DNA from: Acrocarpospora macrocephala
GTDB taxonomy: Bacteria > Actinomycetota > Actinomycetes > Streptosporangiales > Streptosporangiaceae
Reading direction: 5' to 3'
Assembly (NCBI RefSeq): GCF_009687865.1
Contig: NZ_BLAE01000012.1
Location: forward strand, 155,849-219,848
Length of the DNA: 64,000 bases
Part shown: in pieces, positions 1 through 7,559 of the stretch
Layout of the letters: each line of letters starts with the position of its first letter
Numbering within the stretch: the first letter of the stretch is position 1
Translations under genes and position numbers: made by a program
The notes under the pieces: model-generated
Databases searched by the model: none
What the model was told of the DNA's origin: nothing
Seen by the model: the letters and a program-made list of their open reading frames with translations, nothing else

Positions 1-578
1 GGCGCGATCAGCGGCAGCGTGACCCGCCTGAACACCACCCAGCGCGTCGCGCCCAGCGTCGCGGCGGCCTCCTCGAAGCGCAGATCGGCGGCTCGAAGCG
101 CCCCCTCCACGCTGATCACCAGAAACGGCATGGCCACGAACGCCTCAGCCACCACCACACCCGCCGTCGTGAACGGCAAGGTGATGCCGAACGTGCTGTC
201 CAGCCACTGCCCCACCAGCCCACGCCGCCCCAGCGCCAGCAGCAGCGCGACTCCCCCGACCACCGGTGGCAGGACGAGCGGCACGGTCACCAGCGCCCGT
301 ACGACCCGGCGCCCGGGAAACGCCAACCTGGCCAGGCACCAGGCCAGCGGCACCCCGAGCACCATGCAGATCACCGTGGCCAGCGTCGCCGTCACCAGCG
401 AAAGCCGCAACGCCTCCAGTACCTGGGGCTCAGTGAGCCGCTCCCAGAGCGTGGACCACGGCGCTCGGACGAGCAGCCCGACCAGCGGCAGAACCAGGAA
501 CACCAGGCCGATTGCCGCGGGCAGTACGAGCACCCACGGCAAGCGGCCCGCTACCGGCGAGCGATCGGTGTCGTTCAT
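1..578 (-). CDS. modB: Molybdate ABC transporter permease ModB (3' end cut by window edge)
   Basis: This is the inner-membrane permease of a molybdate (possibly tungstate) ABC importer. The minus-strand frame starts at ATG 578 (MNDTDRSP) and stays open to base 1, about 192 codons. It shows a hydrophobic helix near residues 15-33, further helices near 58-75, 90-117 and 135-155, and the permease EAA loop (EEAAATLGA, then RVTLP) near the window edge, which docks to the ATPase. It starts 22 bases after the modA stop, so the two are co-transcribed. No ATPase (modC) is visible; it should lie beyond base 1. The hydrophobic pattern, EAA loop and modA neighbour make the family call firm. Choice of molybdate over tungstate is inferred. 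Confidence 0.9.
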   Translation of the reverse strand, partial: MNDTDRSPVAGRLPWVLVLPAAIGLVFLVLPLVGLLVRAPWSTLWERLTEPQVLEALRLSLVTATLATVICMVLGVPLAWCLARLAFPGRRVVRALVTVPLVLPPVVGGVALLLALGRRGLVGQWLDSTFGITLPFTTAGVVVAEAFVAMPFLVISVEGALRAADLRFEEAAATLGATRWVVFRRVTLPLIA

Positions 579-600
579 CCGGTTGATTCGCCTTCGATCA

Positions 601-1392
601 TCAAGGGGCTTGGAAGCCCGCCTTGGTCAGCACATCCTTACCCTGCTGGGACAGGACCAAGTCGACGAACTGCTTGGCCAGGTCGGCTGCGGGGGCCTTG
701 GTGAGGGTCGCGATCGGGTAATCGTTGATGGCCTGGTCGGCTTCGGGGAAGGCGATGCCGGTGACCTTGCCCGCGGAGGCGATGACGTCGGTCTGGTAGA
801 CGAGGGCGGCGTCGACCTCGCCTAGTTCGACCTTGGTGAGGGTGGCCTTGACGTCCTGCTCCAGCGTGACGGGGGTGACCTTCAGGCCGGCGGCGTCCAG
901 GGCCTTGATCGCGGCGGCGCCGCAGGGGACCTGTTCGGCGCAGAGAGCGACTTTGACCTTGGGATCGGTCAGGTCCTTGAGGGATTCGACCTTGGCGGGG
1001 TTGTCCGGCGGCACGGCGATCTGCAGCTTGTTCTTCACGAACACGGTCGGGCCGGTGGCGAGACCGGCGTCGGTGACCGTCTTCATCGTCGCCGGGCTGG
1101 CGGCGGCGAACACGTCGGCGGGCGCGCCCTGGGTGATCTGGGTGGCCAGGGTGGCGCTGGAGCCGAAGTTGAATTTCACGGTCGTACCCGGGTGGGCAGC
1201 CTCGAAGGTCTTGCCGAGTTCGGTGAAGGTCTCGGTCAGGGACGCGGCGGCGAACACTGTCAGCTCTGTCGCGGCCGGAGCGCTGGCCGCCGGTGCGGAG
1301 GAAGCCGCAGGAGCGGCCGTGTCATCGCTCGTACCGCACGCGGATGCGGCTAAGAGGACCGCGATGAGCAATCCGGAAACGCGCCTGAACAA
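601..1392 (-). CDS. modA: Molybdate-binding lipoprotein ModA
   Basis: This is the extracytoplasmic binding protein that delivers molybdate to ModB. The 263-aa product has a lipoprotein signal (hydrophobic residues 7-18, lipobox ASAC with Cys19) and an Ala/Ser/Pro linker. The mature domain opens with ELTVFAAASLTETF, the usual ModA N-terminus whose serines bind the oxyanion. The later GSSATLATQI and QGAPADVFAAA stretches are also typical. The start is TTG at 1392; an AGGAGG Shine-Dalgarno lies 5 bases upstream, and no better ATG exists. It lies 16 bases after the regulator gene and 22 before modB, forming one operon. Confidence 0.93.
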   Translation of the reverse strand: MFRRVSGLLIAVLLAASACGTSDDTAAPAASSAPAASAPAATELTVFAAASLTETFTELGKTFEAAHPGTTVKFNFGSSATLATQITQGAPADVFAAASPATMKTVTDAGLATGPTVFVKNKLQIAVPPDNPAKVESLKDLTDPKVKVALCAEQVPCGAAAIKALDAAGLKVTPVTLEQDVKATLTKVELGEVDAALVYQTDVIASAGKVTGIAFPEADQAINDYPIATLTKAPAADLAKQFVDLVLSQQGKDVLTKAGFQAP

Positions 1393-1408
1393 TGGGTCCT
1401 CCTACTGA

Positions 1409-1807
1409 CTACTGACTCTGATCGGGGATCTCCACGACGACGTTGGTGGACTTGATCACGGCAACCGCGACGACGCCGGGCGCGAGGCCCAGTTCGTCGG
1501 CGGCCTGGCGGCTCATCAGCGACACCACCCGGTAGGGGCCTGCGGCGATCTCCACCTGGGCCATCACCGCATCCTTGATCACTTCGGTCACGATCCCCCG
1601 GAGCCGGTTCCGCGCGGACGAGTGCCCCGAGCCGTTTCCGGTCTCGATCTGCGCTCGCGCGAACGCGGCCAGGTCCGAGCCCTCCACGATGCGATGCCCG
1701 TTGTCATCCCGGCGCGCCGGGAGCCGCCCCGCGTCCACCCAGCGACGCACGGTGTCGGAGCTCACTCCGAGCAGCCCGGCTGCCTCACTGATTCGGAACG
1801 TCGTCAC
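1409..1807 (-). CDS. Excisionase-type HTH regulator with Mop/TOBE molybdate-binding domain
   Basis: This is probably the molybdate-responsive regulator of the mod operon. Residues 5-50 form an excisionase/MerR-like helix-turn-helix (FRISEAAGLLGVSSDTVRRW). Residues 65-130 form one Mop/TOBE domain (SARNRLRGIVTEV, then LAPGVVAVAVIKSTNVVV), the fold that binds molybdate in ModE, ModC and Mop proteins. At 132 aa it carries a single Mop unit, so oligomerisation would be needed to build oxyanion sites. As the first gene of the operon it is probably autoregulated. Its promoter region holds ATATCAC-type repeats (1811-1906). Domain calls are from sequence; regulation by molybdate is inference. Confidence 0.85.
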   Translation of the reverse strand: MTTFRISEAAGLLGVSSDTVRRWVDAGRLPARRDDNGHRIVEGSDLAAFARAQIETGNGSGHSSARNRLRGIVTEVIKDAVMAQVEIAAGPYRVVSLMSRQAADELGLAPGVVAVAVIKSTNVVVEIPDQSQ

Positions 1808-1810
1808 GAA

Positions 1811-1906
1811 ATATCACCTTACCCTCGCACTTTCTGGCCAATACATCCGCCATGCCTCGCAACAGCATCGTGATATCCCTCGATCTCCTCGCAGGTGAGA
1901 TATCAC
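1811..1906. promoter_or_regulatory. ATATCAC/GTGATAT repeats in the mod-lysR intergenic region
   Basis: Three copies of one 7-8 base word lie between the mod regulator and the lysR start: ATATCAC at 1811-1817, GTGATATC at 1870-1877 and GATATCAC at 1899-1906. The last two form an 8-bp inverted repeat with a 21-base spacer. The region is more AT-rich than its surroundings. The sites could bind the Mop-domain regulator, the LysR protein or both. The assignment is inference. Confidence 0.45.
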
Positions 1907-1941
1907 TGGACCAACCCCACGATCACACGACATGCTGTGAC

Positions 1942-2865
1942 GTGCTGTTGCGCCAACTGGAGTATCTGGTCGCGCTGGCCCGGGAGCGACATTTCGCCCG
2001 GGCGGCGGCGTCCTGCCACGTCTCCCAGCCCTCCCTCTCCGCCGCGATCCGCAAACTCGAGCGCGAACTGGACGTGCCCATCGTCCGCCGGGGTCGCAAG
2101 TTCGACGGCCTCACGCCCGAAGGCGAGCGTGTCCTGCTGTGGGCTCACCGCATCCTGGCCGAAGCCGACGCCCTTCGCCAGGATCTGTCCCTGATGCGCA
2201 GCAGCCTCTCCGGCACCCTGCGCATGGGCGCCATCCCCACCGCCCTGACGGCCGCCTCCCTGCTCACCACCCCGTTCTGCGAACGCCACCCGCACGCCCG
2301 CGTGTCCCTCGCGTCCCTCTCCTCCCGCGAGATCACCCGCCGCCTGGCGGACTTCGAGCTGGACGTCGCCATGACGTACCTGGACGGGGAGCCGCTGGGC
2401 AACGTCCGCACGACGCCCCTCTACGAGGAGCGCTACCTGCTCCTCACCCCCGACGACGCCGAACTCGCCGGGCGCGCCTTCGTGCGCTGGACCGAGGTGG
2501 CCGCCCTCCCGCTCTGCCTGCTCGCCCCCGAGATGCGCAACCGCCGCATCCTCGACGGCATCTTCGAATGGGCCGGCGTCGTCGCCGTCCCCGCCGTCGA
2601 AACCGACACCGTCTCCGCTTTGTACGCCCATGTCGCCACCCACCGCTGGTCCAGCGTGATCGCCCACGCCTGGCTGCACATGTTCGGCGTCCCTGACGGC
2701 ATGCGCGTGATCCCCCTCGAAAACCCCCGCCAGGCCCCACGGGTCGGCCTGGTGATCGCCGACCGTACCCCCGAACCGGTCCTGGCCCGCGCCCTGCTCG
2801 ACGTCACCGCCCACATCGACATCCGCGGCACTCTCGACCGGCTGCTCCACGATTACCTGCGATAG
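1942..2865 (+). CDS. LysR-family transcriptional regulator
   Basis: This is a LysR-type activator or repressor of 307 aa. Residues 1-60 form the winged HTH (RQLEYLVALARERHF, then SQPSLSAAIRKLERELD), followed by a linker helix. Residues 90-300 are the periplasmic-binding-fold effector domain. I chose GTG 1942 because it gives the canonical MLLRQLEYL N-terminus; an ATG at 1852 would add 30 residues unlike the family and run through the putative operators. It diverges from the mod operon and sits 99 bases upstream of, and in the same direction as, formate dehydrogenase. The most economical reading is a regulator of fdh, perhaps also of mod. The effector is unknown. Confidence 0.88.
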   Translation: MLLRQLEYLVALARERHFARAAASCHVSQPSLSAAIRKLERELDVPIVRRGRKFDGLTPEGERVLLWAHRILAEADALRQDLSLMRSSLSGTLRMGAIPTALTAASLLTTPFCERHPHARVSLASLSSREITRRLADFELDVAMTYLDGEPLGNVRTTPLYEERYLLLTPDDAELAGRAFVRWTEVAALPLCLLAPEMRNRRILDGIFEWAGVVAVPAVETDTVSALYAHVATHRWSSVIAHAWLHMFGVPDGMRVIPLENPRQAPRVGLVIADRTPEPVLARALLDVTAHIDIRGTLDRLLHDYLR

Positions 2866-2869
2866 TTTA

Positions 2870-2912
2870 TATCTATCAACAAATAGATAAATTCATTTTG
2901 ACTCTTTATCTA
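2870..2912. promoter_or_regulatory. TATCTA repeats upstream of formate dehydrogenase
   Basis: TATCTAT (2870-2876) and ATAGATA (2883-2889) form a perfect 7-bp inverted repeat with a 6-base loop. A third half-site, TTTATCTA, lies at 2905-2912. The block is strikingly AT-rich for this genome and starts 5 bases after the lysR stop. It suits a LysR-type recognition plus activation site for fdh. A weak terminator for lysR is possible, but no T-run follows. Confidence 0.45.
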
Positions 2913-2964
2913 CGGCACGAGGAGGGTGGGAAATACGACCCGATTCTCTTTAGGAGCCAAACCC

Positions 2965-4122
2965 ATGGCGAAAATCCTGTGCGTTCTGTACGACGACCCG
3001 GTCGACGGCTATCCCTCGGCGTACGCCCGCGACGACCTTCCGCACATCGACCACTACCCCGGCGGCCAGACCCTCCCGACCCCGAAGGGCATCGACTTCA
3101 CCCCCGGCCAGTTGCTCGGCAGTGTCTCCGGTGAGCTCGGTCTGCGGTCGTTCCTGGAGAGTCAGGGTCACACGCTCGTCGTCACGTCCGACAAGGACCG
3201 CGACGGCTCGGTGTTCGACCAGGAGCTCGTCGACGCCGATGTGGTCATCTCGCAGCCGTTCTGGCCCGCGTACCTGACGGCGGAACGGATCGCCAGGGCG
3301 CCGAAGTTGAAACTGGCCATCACCGCCGGGATCGGTTCCGACCACGTGGACCTGGACGCGGCCATCGCGCACAACATCACCGTCGCCGAGGTCACCTACT
3401 GCAACAGCATCTCGGTGGCCGAGCACGTGGCCATGATGATTCTGTCGCTGGTGCGTAATTATCTGCCGTCGTACGAGACCGTGCTGAAGGGGGGCTGGAA
3501 TATCGCGGACTGCGTGTCCCGGTCGTACGACCTGGAGGGCATGCACGTCGGCACCGTGGCCGCCGGGCGAATCGGCCTCGCGGTCCTGCGCCGGTTGCAT
3601 CCGTTCGACGTGCACCTGCACTACACCGACCGCTACCGGCTGCCCCGCGAGGTCGAGGAGGAGCTCAACCTCACCTTCCACGAGAGCGCGGCGGCCATGG
3701 TCCCGCTCTGCGACGTCGTCACCATCAACGCCCCGCTGCACCCGGAGACCGAGGGCATGTTCAACGACACCCTGATCGGCACCATGAAGCGCGGCGCCTA
3801 CCTGATCAACACCGCCCGCGCGAAGATCGCCGACCGCGACGCCGTGGTCCGCGCCCTGGAGAGCGGCCAACTGGCCGGTTACGCCGGAGACGTCTGGTTC
3901 CCGCAACCGGCCCCCGCCGACCACCCGTGGCGCACCATGCCCCACCACGGCATGACCCCACACATCTCCGGCTCCTCCCTGTCCGCCCAGGCTCGCTACG
4001 CCGCCGGCACCCGCGAAATCCTCGAATGCTGGCTGGACGGCACCCCCATTCGCGACGAATACCTGATCGTCGACAAGGGAAACCTGGCAGGCACAGGCGC
4101 CCACTCCTATTCGGTGAAGTAA
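2965..4122 (+). CDS. fdh: NAD-dependent, metal-free formate dehydrogenase
   Basis: It oxidises formate to CO2 with reduction of NAD+ (EC 1.17.1.9) in the cytoplasm, without molybdenum or Fe-S clusters. The 385-aa protein belongs to the D-2-hydroxyacid dehydrogenase superfamily and matches bacterial FDH closely. The nucleotide motif is GTVAAGRIG (196-204). Asp222 (HYTDR) selects NAD over NADP. The catalytic set is Asn147 (YCNS), Arg285 (NTARAK) and His333 (TPHISG), and the C-terminus has the FDH-type GTGAHSYS. ATG 2965 is preceded by AGGAG at 2952-2956. LysR lies directly upstream. It is likely used for energy from C1 metabolism or formate detoxification. A second, Mo-dependent FDH elsewhere would explain the mod neighbourhood; that is speculation. 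Confidence 0.95.
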   Translation: MAKILCVLYDDPVDGYPSAYARDDLPHIDHYPGGQTLPTPKGIDFTPGQLLGSVSGELGLRSFLESQGHTLVVTSDKDRDGSVFDQELVDADVVISQPFWPAYLTAERIARAPKLKLAITAGIGSDHVDLDAAIAHNITVAEVTYCNSISVAEHVAMMILSLVRNYLPSYETVLKGGWNIADCVSRSYDLEGMHVGTVAAGRIGLAVLRRLHPFDVHLHYTDRYRLPREVEEELNLTFHESAAAMVPLCDVVTINAPLHPETEGMFNDTLIGTMKRGAYLINTARAKIADRDAVVRALESGQLAGYAGDVWFPQPAPADHPWRTMPHHGMTPHISGSSLSAQARYAAGTREILECWLDGTPIRDEYLIVDKGNLAGTGAHSYSVK

Positions 4123-4168
4123 TCGATTTTCGGTCAACGTCGGCCCCGGTCGGGCAGCCCATTCAAGC

Positions 4169-4184
4169 GGCCCCGCCCGGGGCC
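4169..4184 (+). terminator. Candidate hairpin terminator after fdh
   Basis: GGCCCC (4169-4174) and GGGGCC (4179-4184) form a perfect 6-bp GC stem with a GCCC loop, 46 bases after the fdh stop. No T-run follows directly (TTTTT appears only at about 4207). Between 4123 and 4398 I see no gene. Confidence 0.4.
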
Positions 4185-4398
4185 CTCCGAGCCGTCTCCC
4201 TGACGAATTTTTCATCAGCCAAATCGACACTTATGAATGAACCGATTCCTTGGCGGGCCGTCTGCGCCACAAACCCAATAGGGAGGGCTCACAGTCGTCG
4301 ACGCTGTAAACGTGCCTCTCTCCCGAAAACCAGCAGAAAGAAGGTGTGATCTAGGTAGTCTGAAGTTCCCGTGCGCATCCGATCGCGTCGGAGGCCCG

Positions 4399-6399
4399 AT
4401 GACGCAGCCCTCACCAAAGCCGTCGCCGCGCCCACAGCAGCCCCCGGTCCCCCCGCCTAACGTAGTCGACTGGGATTTCCCGGGGATCGACCCCAAGCTG
4501 ATGGACGAATTCGAAAAGGGCCTGGGCCGGGCGGGGAACACGCTGAGCGCGAACGAACTGCACATCCGGCGGGCGTTGACCAGGCTGGACCTGGACACAT
4601 CCGGCTTAGCTGCCCTGCGCGAACTGCAGAACTGGATCAGCAGCAAGAGACCCGAACTCCGCAGGCGGAACGAGACCATCCAGGCCGTCCGCCTGGACTG
4701 GGGCCCGGGATCCGGCCCGACGAGCGGACTGACCGCTTTCGACGAAGGGCTGTACAACAAGGCCGCCAACGATCCCGAGGTCTACGCCGCAGCCATGGCT
4801 CTCGGTGAGACCACGCGCGATGGGCAGATCACCGAAAAGACCCTCGCCGCACTGGAGAAGCGAATCACCGACCCCGTCTTCTCCACCACTTTGATGTACG
4901 CCCTCGGCACGCGCACATTTCATGACCTACTCGCGAAGACCACCGACCCCGCCGACGACGCCAAGACACAGCGCCTGCAAGCGGCCCTGGGCAAGGCACT
5001 GGCCACCGCCAGCCCCCGGCTGAGCACCGCCTGGCGAAACGAACTCACCGCCGATCTTTCCGGCAGACACTACGCGCTCTCCAGGGCGCTGGCGCACGGC
5101 ACTTTCGACGCCGCTTTCCTCTTGGATGTGGCCAGAAAGATCGACGCCAAGATCCATCAACCGCTGCGGTCGGACGAACCAGCGGTGGTTTCCCCGGGGG
5201 CGTTCAGGGATTCCATGGTGGGGGTGATGACCGCGCTGGCCCGGGACCCAGCGGCGGCTCAGGATTTCTTCACCCAAGATCCCACAGCTCTGAAGCGTTA
5301 TATGACCGGCCTCAGAGTAGGCGACGGAAAAGCGCTCAGCGCAGCCCTGGAAGCGGCCACGTTGACCTTCCGCGACCATGACGGATCGGCGGAACACCCC
5401 TCACGTGGATACCTGTCGGCGAAACTCACGTCCGAACTCATTCATCTGGAATCCGAACGGATCAGGGCAGGCGAACCACCCAAGATCACTCCCACCGCCG
5501 TCGGTAACATCCTCGCCGGCTACATCGCCGACGTCAGCCGAGTCGTTTCGGCCGGTTCCGACAAAACCTTCGGCGTGTTCGAGGGCGATTACCCTCTTCT
5601 ACCGGGGCGGGAGAGCTGGGGCTCCAGATTCACGACCAATGATTTGCGGATTGTGATGGAGCGGGCCTTCCAGGATGACGAAAAGGCTTTCCTGGCCGTG
5701 GTCGGCGCCGAGACGATATGGGCGAACAAGTTAATCGACCACAGCGCCAGCGAGACGGCGGCCAGCGGAAATGTCCGGTTGTTCAACATCAGTGCGAGTG
5801 CGGTCGGCGAGGGCTTCGGCTTCATCACAAGCGCCGCCGGGATAGCCGACATCAGGGAAGGCCAGGAACGGGACGAGGCGCAGCAGCGCTTGCTGAAGCT
5901 CTTGATGGCGCTCGTCAACACCGGGCTGGCGATTCCGCAGACCGCGGGCTGGCCCATCACCGCCGGTGTCACTGGAGCGTGGACCGGACTCATCGAAGAC
6001 GCCGCCAAGGGGAACGCGAGAGACGAGGCAGTGGCGGTGGCGAATACGTCCGTGGAGGAAAGCCGATTCCTCATCCATCAACTCGCCGTCCAGGCGATGC
6101 TCAACCATGGCCTGTTTGGTTCCGCTGACCCACCGGCCAAAACCCATCCGTGGGGCTCACTCAGCGATCTCCAGCCCGGGCAGGATCCCCGGACGGCACC
6201 GAACAACTTCCTGAAGGATGACGGGAAGACGCTGATGACCCTTCAGGAGATGCTGGCCGCCACGAACGCCGGCGGGACCCCCGTCGCCTATGACGAGTAT
6301 CGCATGTGGGTCTATCACAACGATTCGAGCAGGACATGGCTGGATATAAAAAGGGACCTGGACATCGGCTTCTCCGGAGGGTTCGCCAAGTTCCAATGA
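4399..6399 (+). CDS. Large cytoplasmic actinobacterial protein of unknown function (WXG100-associated)
   Basis: This is a 666-aa protein with no confident match to a characterised family. Residues 1-25 are proline-rich, and residues 30-110 are helical (DPKLMDEFEKGLGRAGNTL), resembling N-termini of WXG100/LXG-associated proteins. The body is mostly alpha-helical, with a glycine/alanine-rich, weakly hydrophobic stretch near residues 505-565. No signal peptide is seen. It resembles large actinobacterial proteins of the DUF6571 type, with low confidence. ATG 4399 follows GGAGG at 4390-4394; an upstream in-frame ATG at 4312 lacks a Shine-Dalgarno. Its TGA overlaps the next ATG (ATGA), so the lipoprotein is translationally coupled. 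Codon choice looks less GC3-biased than its neighbours, suggesting acquisition. Confidence 0.75.
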   Translation: MTQPSPKPSPRPQQPPVPPPNVVDWDFPGIDPKLMDEFEKGLGRAGNTLSANELHIRRALTRLDLDTSGLAALRELQNWISSKRPELRRRNETIQAVRLDWGPGSGPTSGLTAFDEGLYNKAANDPEVYAAAMALGETTRDGQITEKTLAALEKRITDPVFSTTLMYALGTRTFHDLLAKTTDPADDAKTQRLQAALGKALATASPRLSTAWRNELTADLSGRHYALSRALAHGTFDAAFLLDVARKIDAKIHQPLRSDEPAVVSPGAFRDSMVGVMTALARDPAAAQDFFTQDPTALKRYMTGLRVGDGKALSAALEAATLTFRDHDGSAEHPSRGYLSAKLTSELIHLESERIRAGEPPKITPTAVGNILAGYIADVSRVVSAGSDKTFGVFEGDYPLLPGRESWGSRFTTNDLRIVMERAFQDDEKAFLAVVGAETIWANKLIDHSASETAASGNVRLFNISASAVGEGFGFITSAAGIADIREGQERDEAQQRLLKLLMALVNTGLAIPQTAGWPITAGVTGAWTGLIEDAAKGNARDEAVAVANTSVEESRFLIHQLAVQAMLNHGLFGSADPPAKTHPWGSLSDLQPGQDPRTAPNNFLKDDGKTLMTLQEMLAATNAGGTPVAYDEYRMWVYHNDSSRTWLDIKRDLDIGFSGGFAKFQ

Positions 6400-7001
6400 G
6401 AAAACGGAACCCTGTTGCCGCCGTAGCGGCCCTGACATGCGTGCTCATATCGCTCGCCGGGTGCGGTCGGCAGGAGACCAAGGCAGTGGACACGACGCCA
6501 TTGCCTACCGTGACCGCCCCGCCTTATATCTGTGACCACATACCGAAGCAGGCCGTGGAGCGGATGACTGGGCTCCATAATCCGCTCACCCAAGGCTATT
6601 TCAACCTGTCCGGTTCGGAAGGATACGGTTACGGGTCGTGCATGATCTACGAGCCGGCTGGGGAGAAATGGAAGGTCATGGAGGTGAAGCTGATCCCTAT
6701 GGCTCCGGAGCGTGACGTTGATGAGGAAGTTCGCCTTGGCGCGAAACGCCTGCCGCGGATCGTCGCGGACGCGGATGGTTACTACTTCCCGATTGAGAAC
6801 AGTAAAGGCTCCGACCACGAAGGGTACACCGCTGCACAGGCGGTGCTCGTCCGCGAAAAAGCGCAGCTGATCATCATCCTCATCCGAGGACCCCAAGGAC
6901 GTGACCCGGGGGCCGATGCGGTGGCGTTGATGAAGCTGATCGGCCCGGAACTGATCATCGCGGCCGCTCCTCCGTCGCCCTCCCCGGCGAAGAAAGGCTG
7001 A
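6396..7001 (+). CDS. Small secreted lipoprotein of unknown function
   Basis: This is a 201-aa predicted lipoprotein: basic N-terminus (MRKRNP), hydrophobic core, and a clear LAGC lipobox with Cys23. The mature part has no family I recognise; it contains two Cys (PYICDH and GSCMIY) that could pair and ends in a Pro/Ser-rich tail. Its size and the CDHIP start resemble actinobacterial DUF3558-like lipoproteins, but only weakly. The start overlaps the stop of the upstream gene, and the WXG100-like gene follows after 5 bases, giving a three-gene transcription unit. A surface partner for the neighbouring proteins is plausible; this is inference. Confidence 0.75.
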   Translation: MRKRNPVAAVAALTCVLISLAGCGRQETKAVDTTPLPTVTAPPYICDHIPKQAVERMTGLHNPLTQGYFNLSGSEGYGYGSCMIYEPAGEKWKVMEVKLIPMAPERDVDEEVRLGAKRLPRIVADADGYYFPIENSKGSDHEGYTAAQAVLVREKAQLIIILIRGPQGRDPGADAVALMKLIGPELIIAAAPPSPSPAKKG

Positions 7002-7006
7002 ACCAG

Positions 7007-7309
7007 GTGGCGCAGATGGTGCCCAATCCGCTTCACGTGGCGCTACAGGACACTCTCCGGACGGTGGAATCGTTGATCCAGGCGACCGAAAGAGACCTCG
7101 GGCGGCCATGCGAGGCCTTTCAATCGGGGAAAGTCTGGACCGGACCCGCCGCCAAGCTGTTCGGCGAGCAACTCGCCCACCTGCGCACCCGAGTCCGCAC
7201 CTCAGGCGATCGCATCCTCGCCGACCTGCACCACTCCCTGTCCCGAGCTCCCCGCCAGGTAACCGAGGATGAGGCCAGAACCATCAGAGCTCGCTACAAC
7301 CTGCCGTGA
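7007..7309 (+). CDS. WXG100-like (ESAT-6 superfamily) protein
   Basis: The product is exactly 100 aa: two predicted helices joined by a turn carrying W-T-G at residues 44-46, the signature geometry of WXG100 proteins. These form four-helix bundles and are often exported by type VII secretion. No secretion tail of the YxxxD/E form is obvious, so export is uncertain. The start is GTG 7007, with a GAAAGG-like ribosome site in the end of the lipoprotein gene. An internal ATG three codons on is an alternative. It is the third gene of the cassette with the 666-aa protein and the lipoprotein. No ESX ATPase or protease is in the window. Confidence 0.75.
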   Translation: MAQMVPNPLHVALQDTLRTVESLIQATERDLGRPCEAFQSGKVWTGPAAKLFGEQLAHLRTRVRTSGDRILADLHHSLSRAPRQVTEDEARTIRARYNLP

Positions 7310-7359
7310 CCTGGCATCCCGTCCCCCTTCGCGGACGAACGTCTTGCACCAGAAAGGCC

Positions 7360-7484
7360 GTGGAGCCAAGGCTTAGCCACAAGATCAACCTGGACCGGAA
7401 GGCTCCACGTTGATCGCCTATCGAGCCATGCTCGACGTCTCCCGTGAGTTGGTCCACTACATCGGGCAACTGCTCTACCACTAG
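7360..7484 (+). pseudogene. Remnant of an IS transposase 5' end
   Basis: An inverted repeat (GTGGAGCC 7360-7367 and GGCTCCAC 7401-7408) precedes a 24-codon frame from TTG 7410 to TAG 7484. Its product begins IAYRAMLDVSRELVHY, which resembles the N-terminus of actinobacterial IS transposases (YRAxLDVPRELV). The rest of the transposase is missing. The 7310-7559 gap therefore holds a decayed insertion sequence. Family assignment is from memory of the motif. Confidence 0.5.
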
Positions 7485-7559
7485 CGCCGCCATGGTGGGA
7501 CACCCACTGGCTCCAGGCGTCTGACCTGCTTCTATAAGGCCCAATGACAAAATGGCTGC

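Noticed and set aside
4123..4398. Gene in the fdh downstream spacer
   Set aside because: The in-frame ATG at 4312 only extends the 666-aa protein by poorly coding sequence without a ribosome site; nothing else is open with good codon use.
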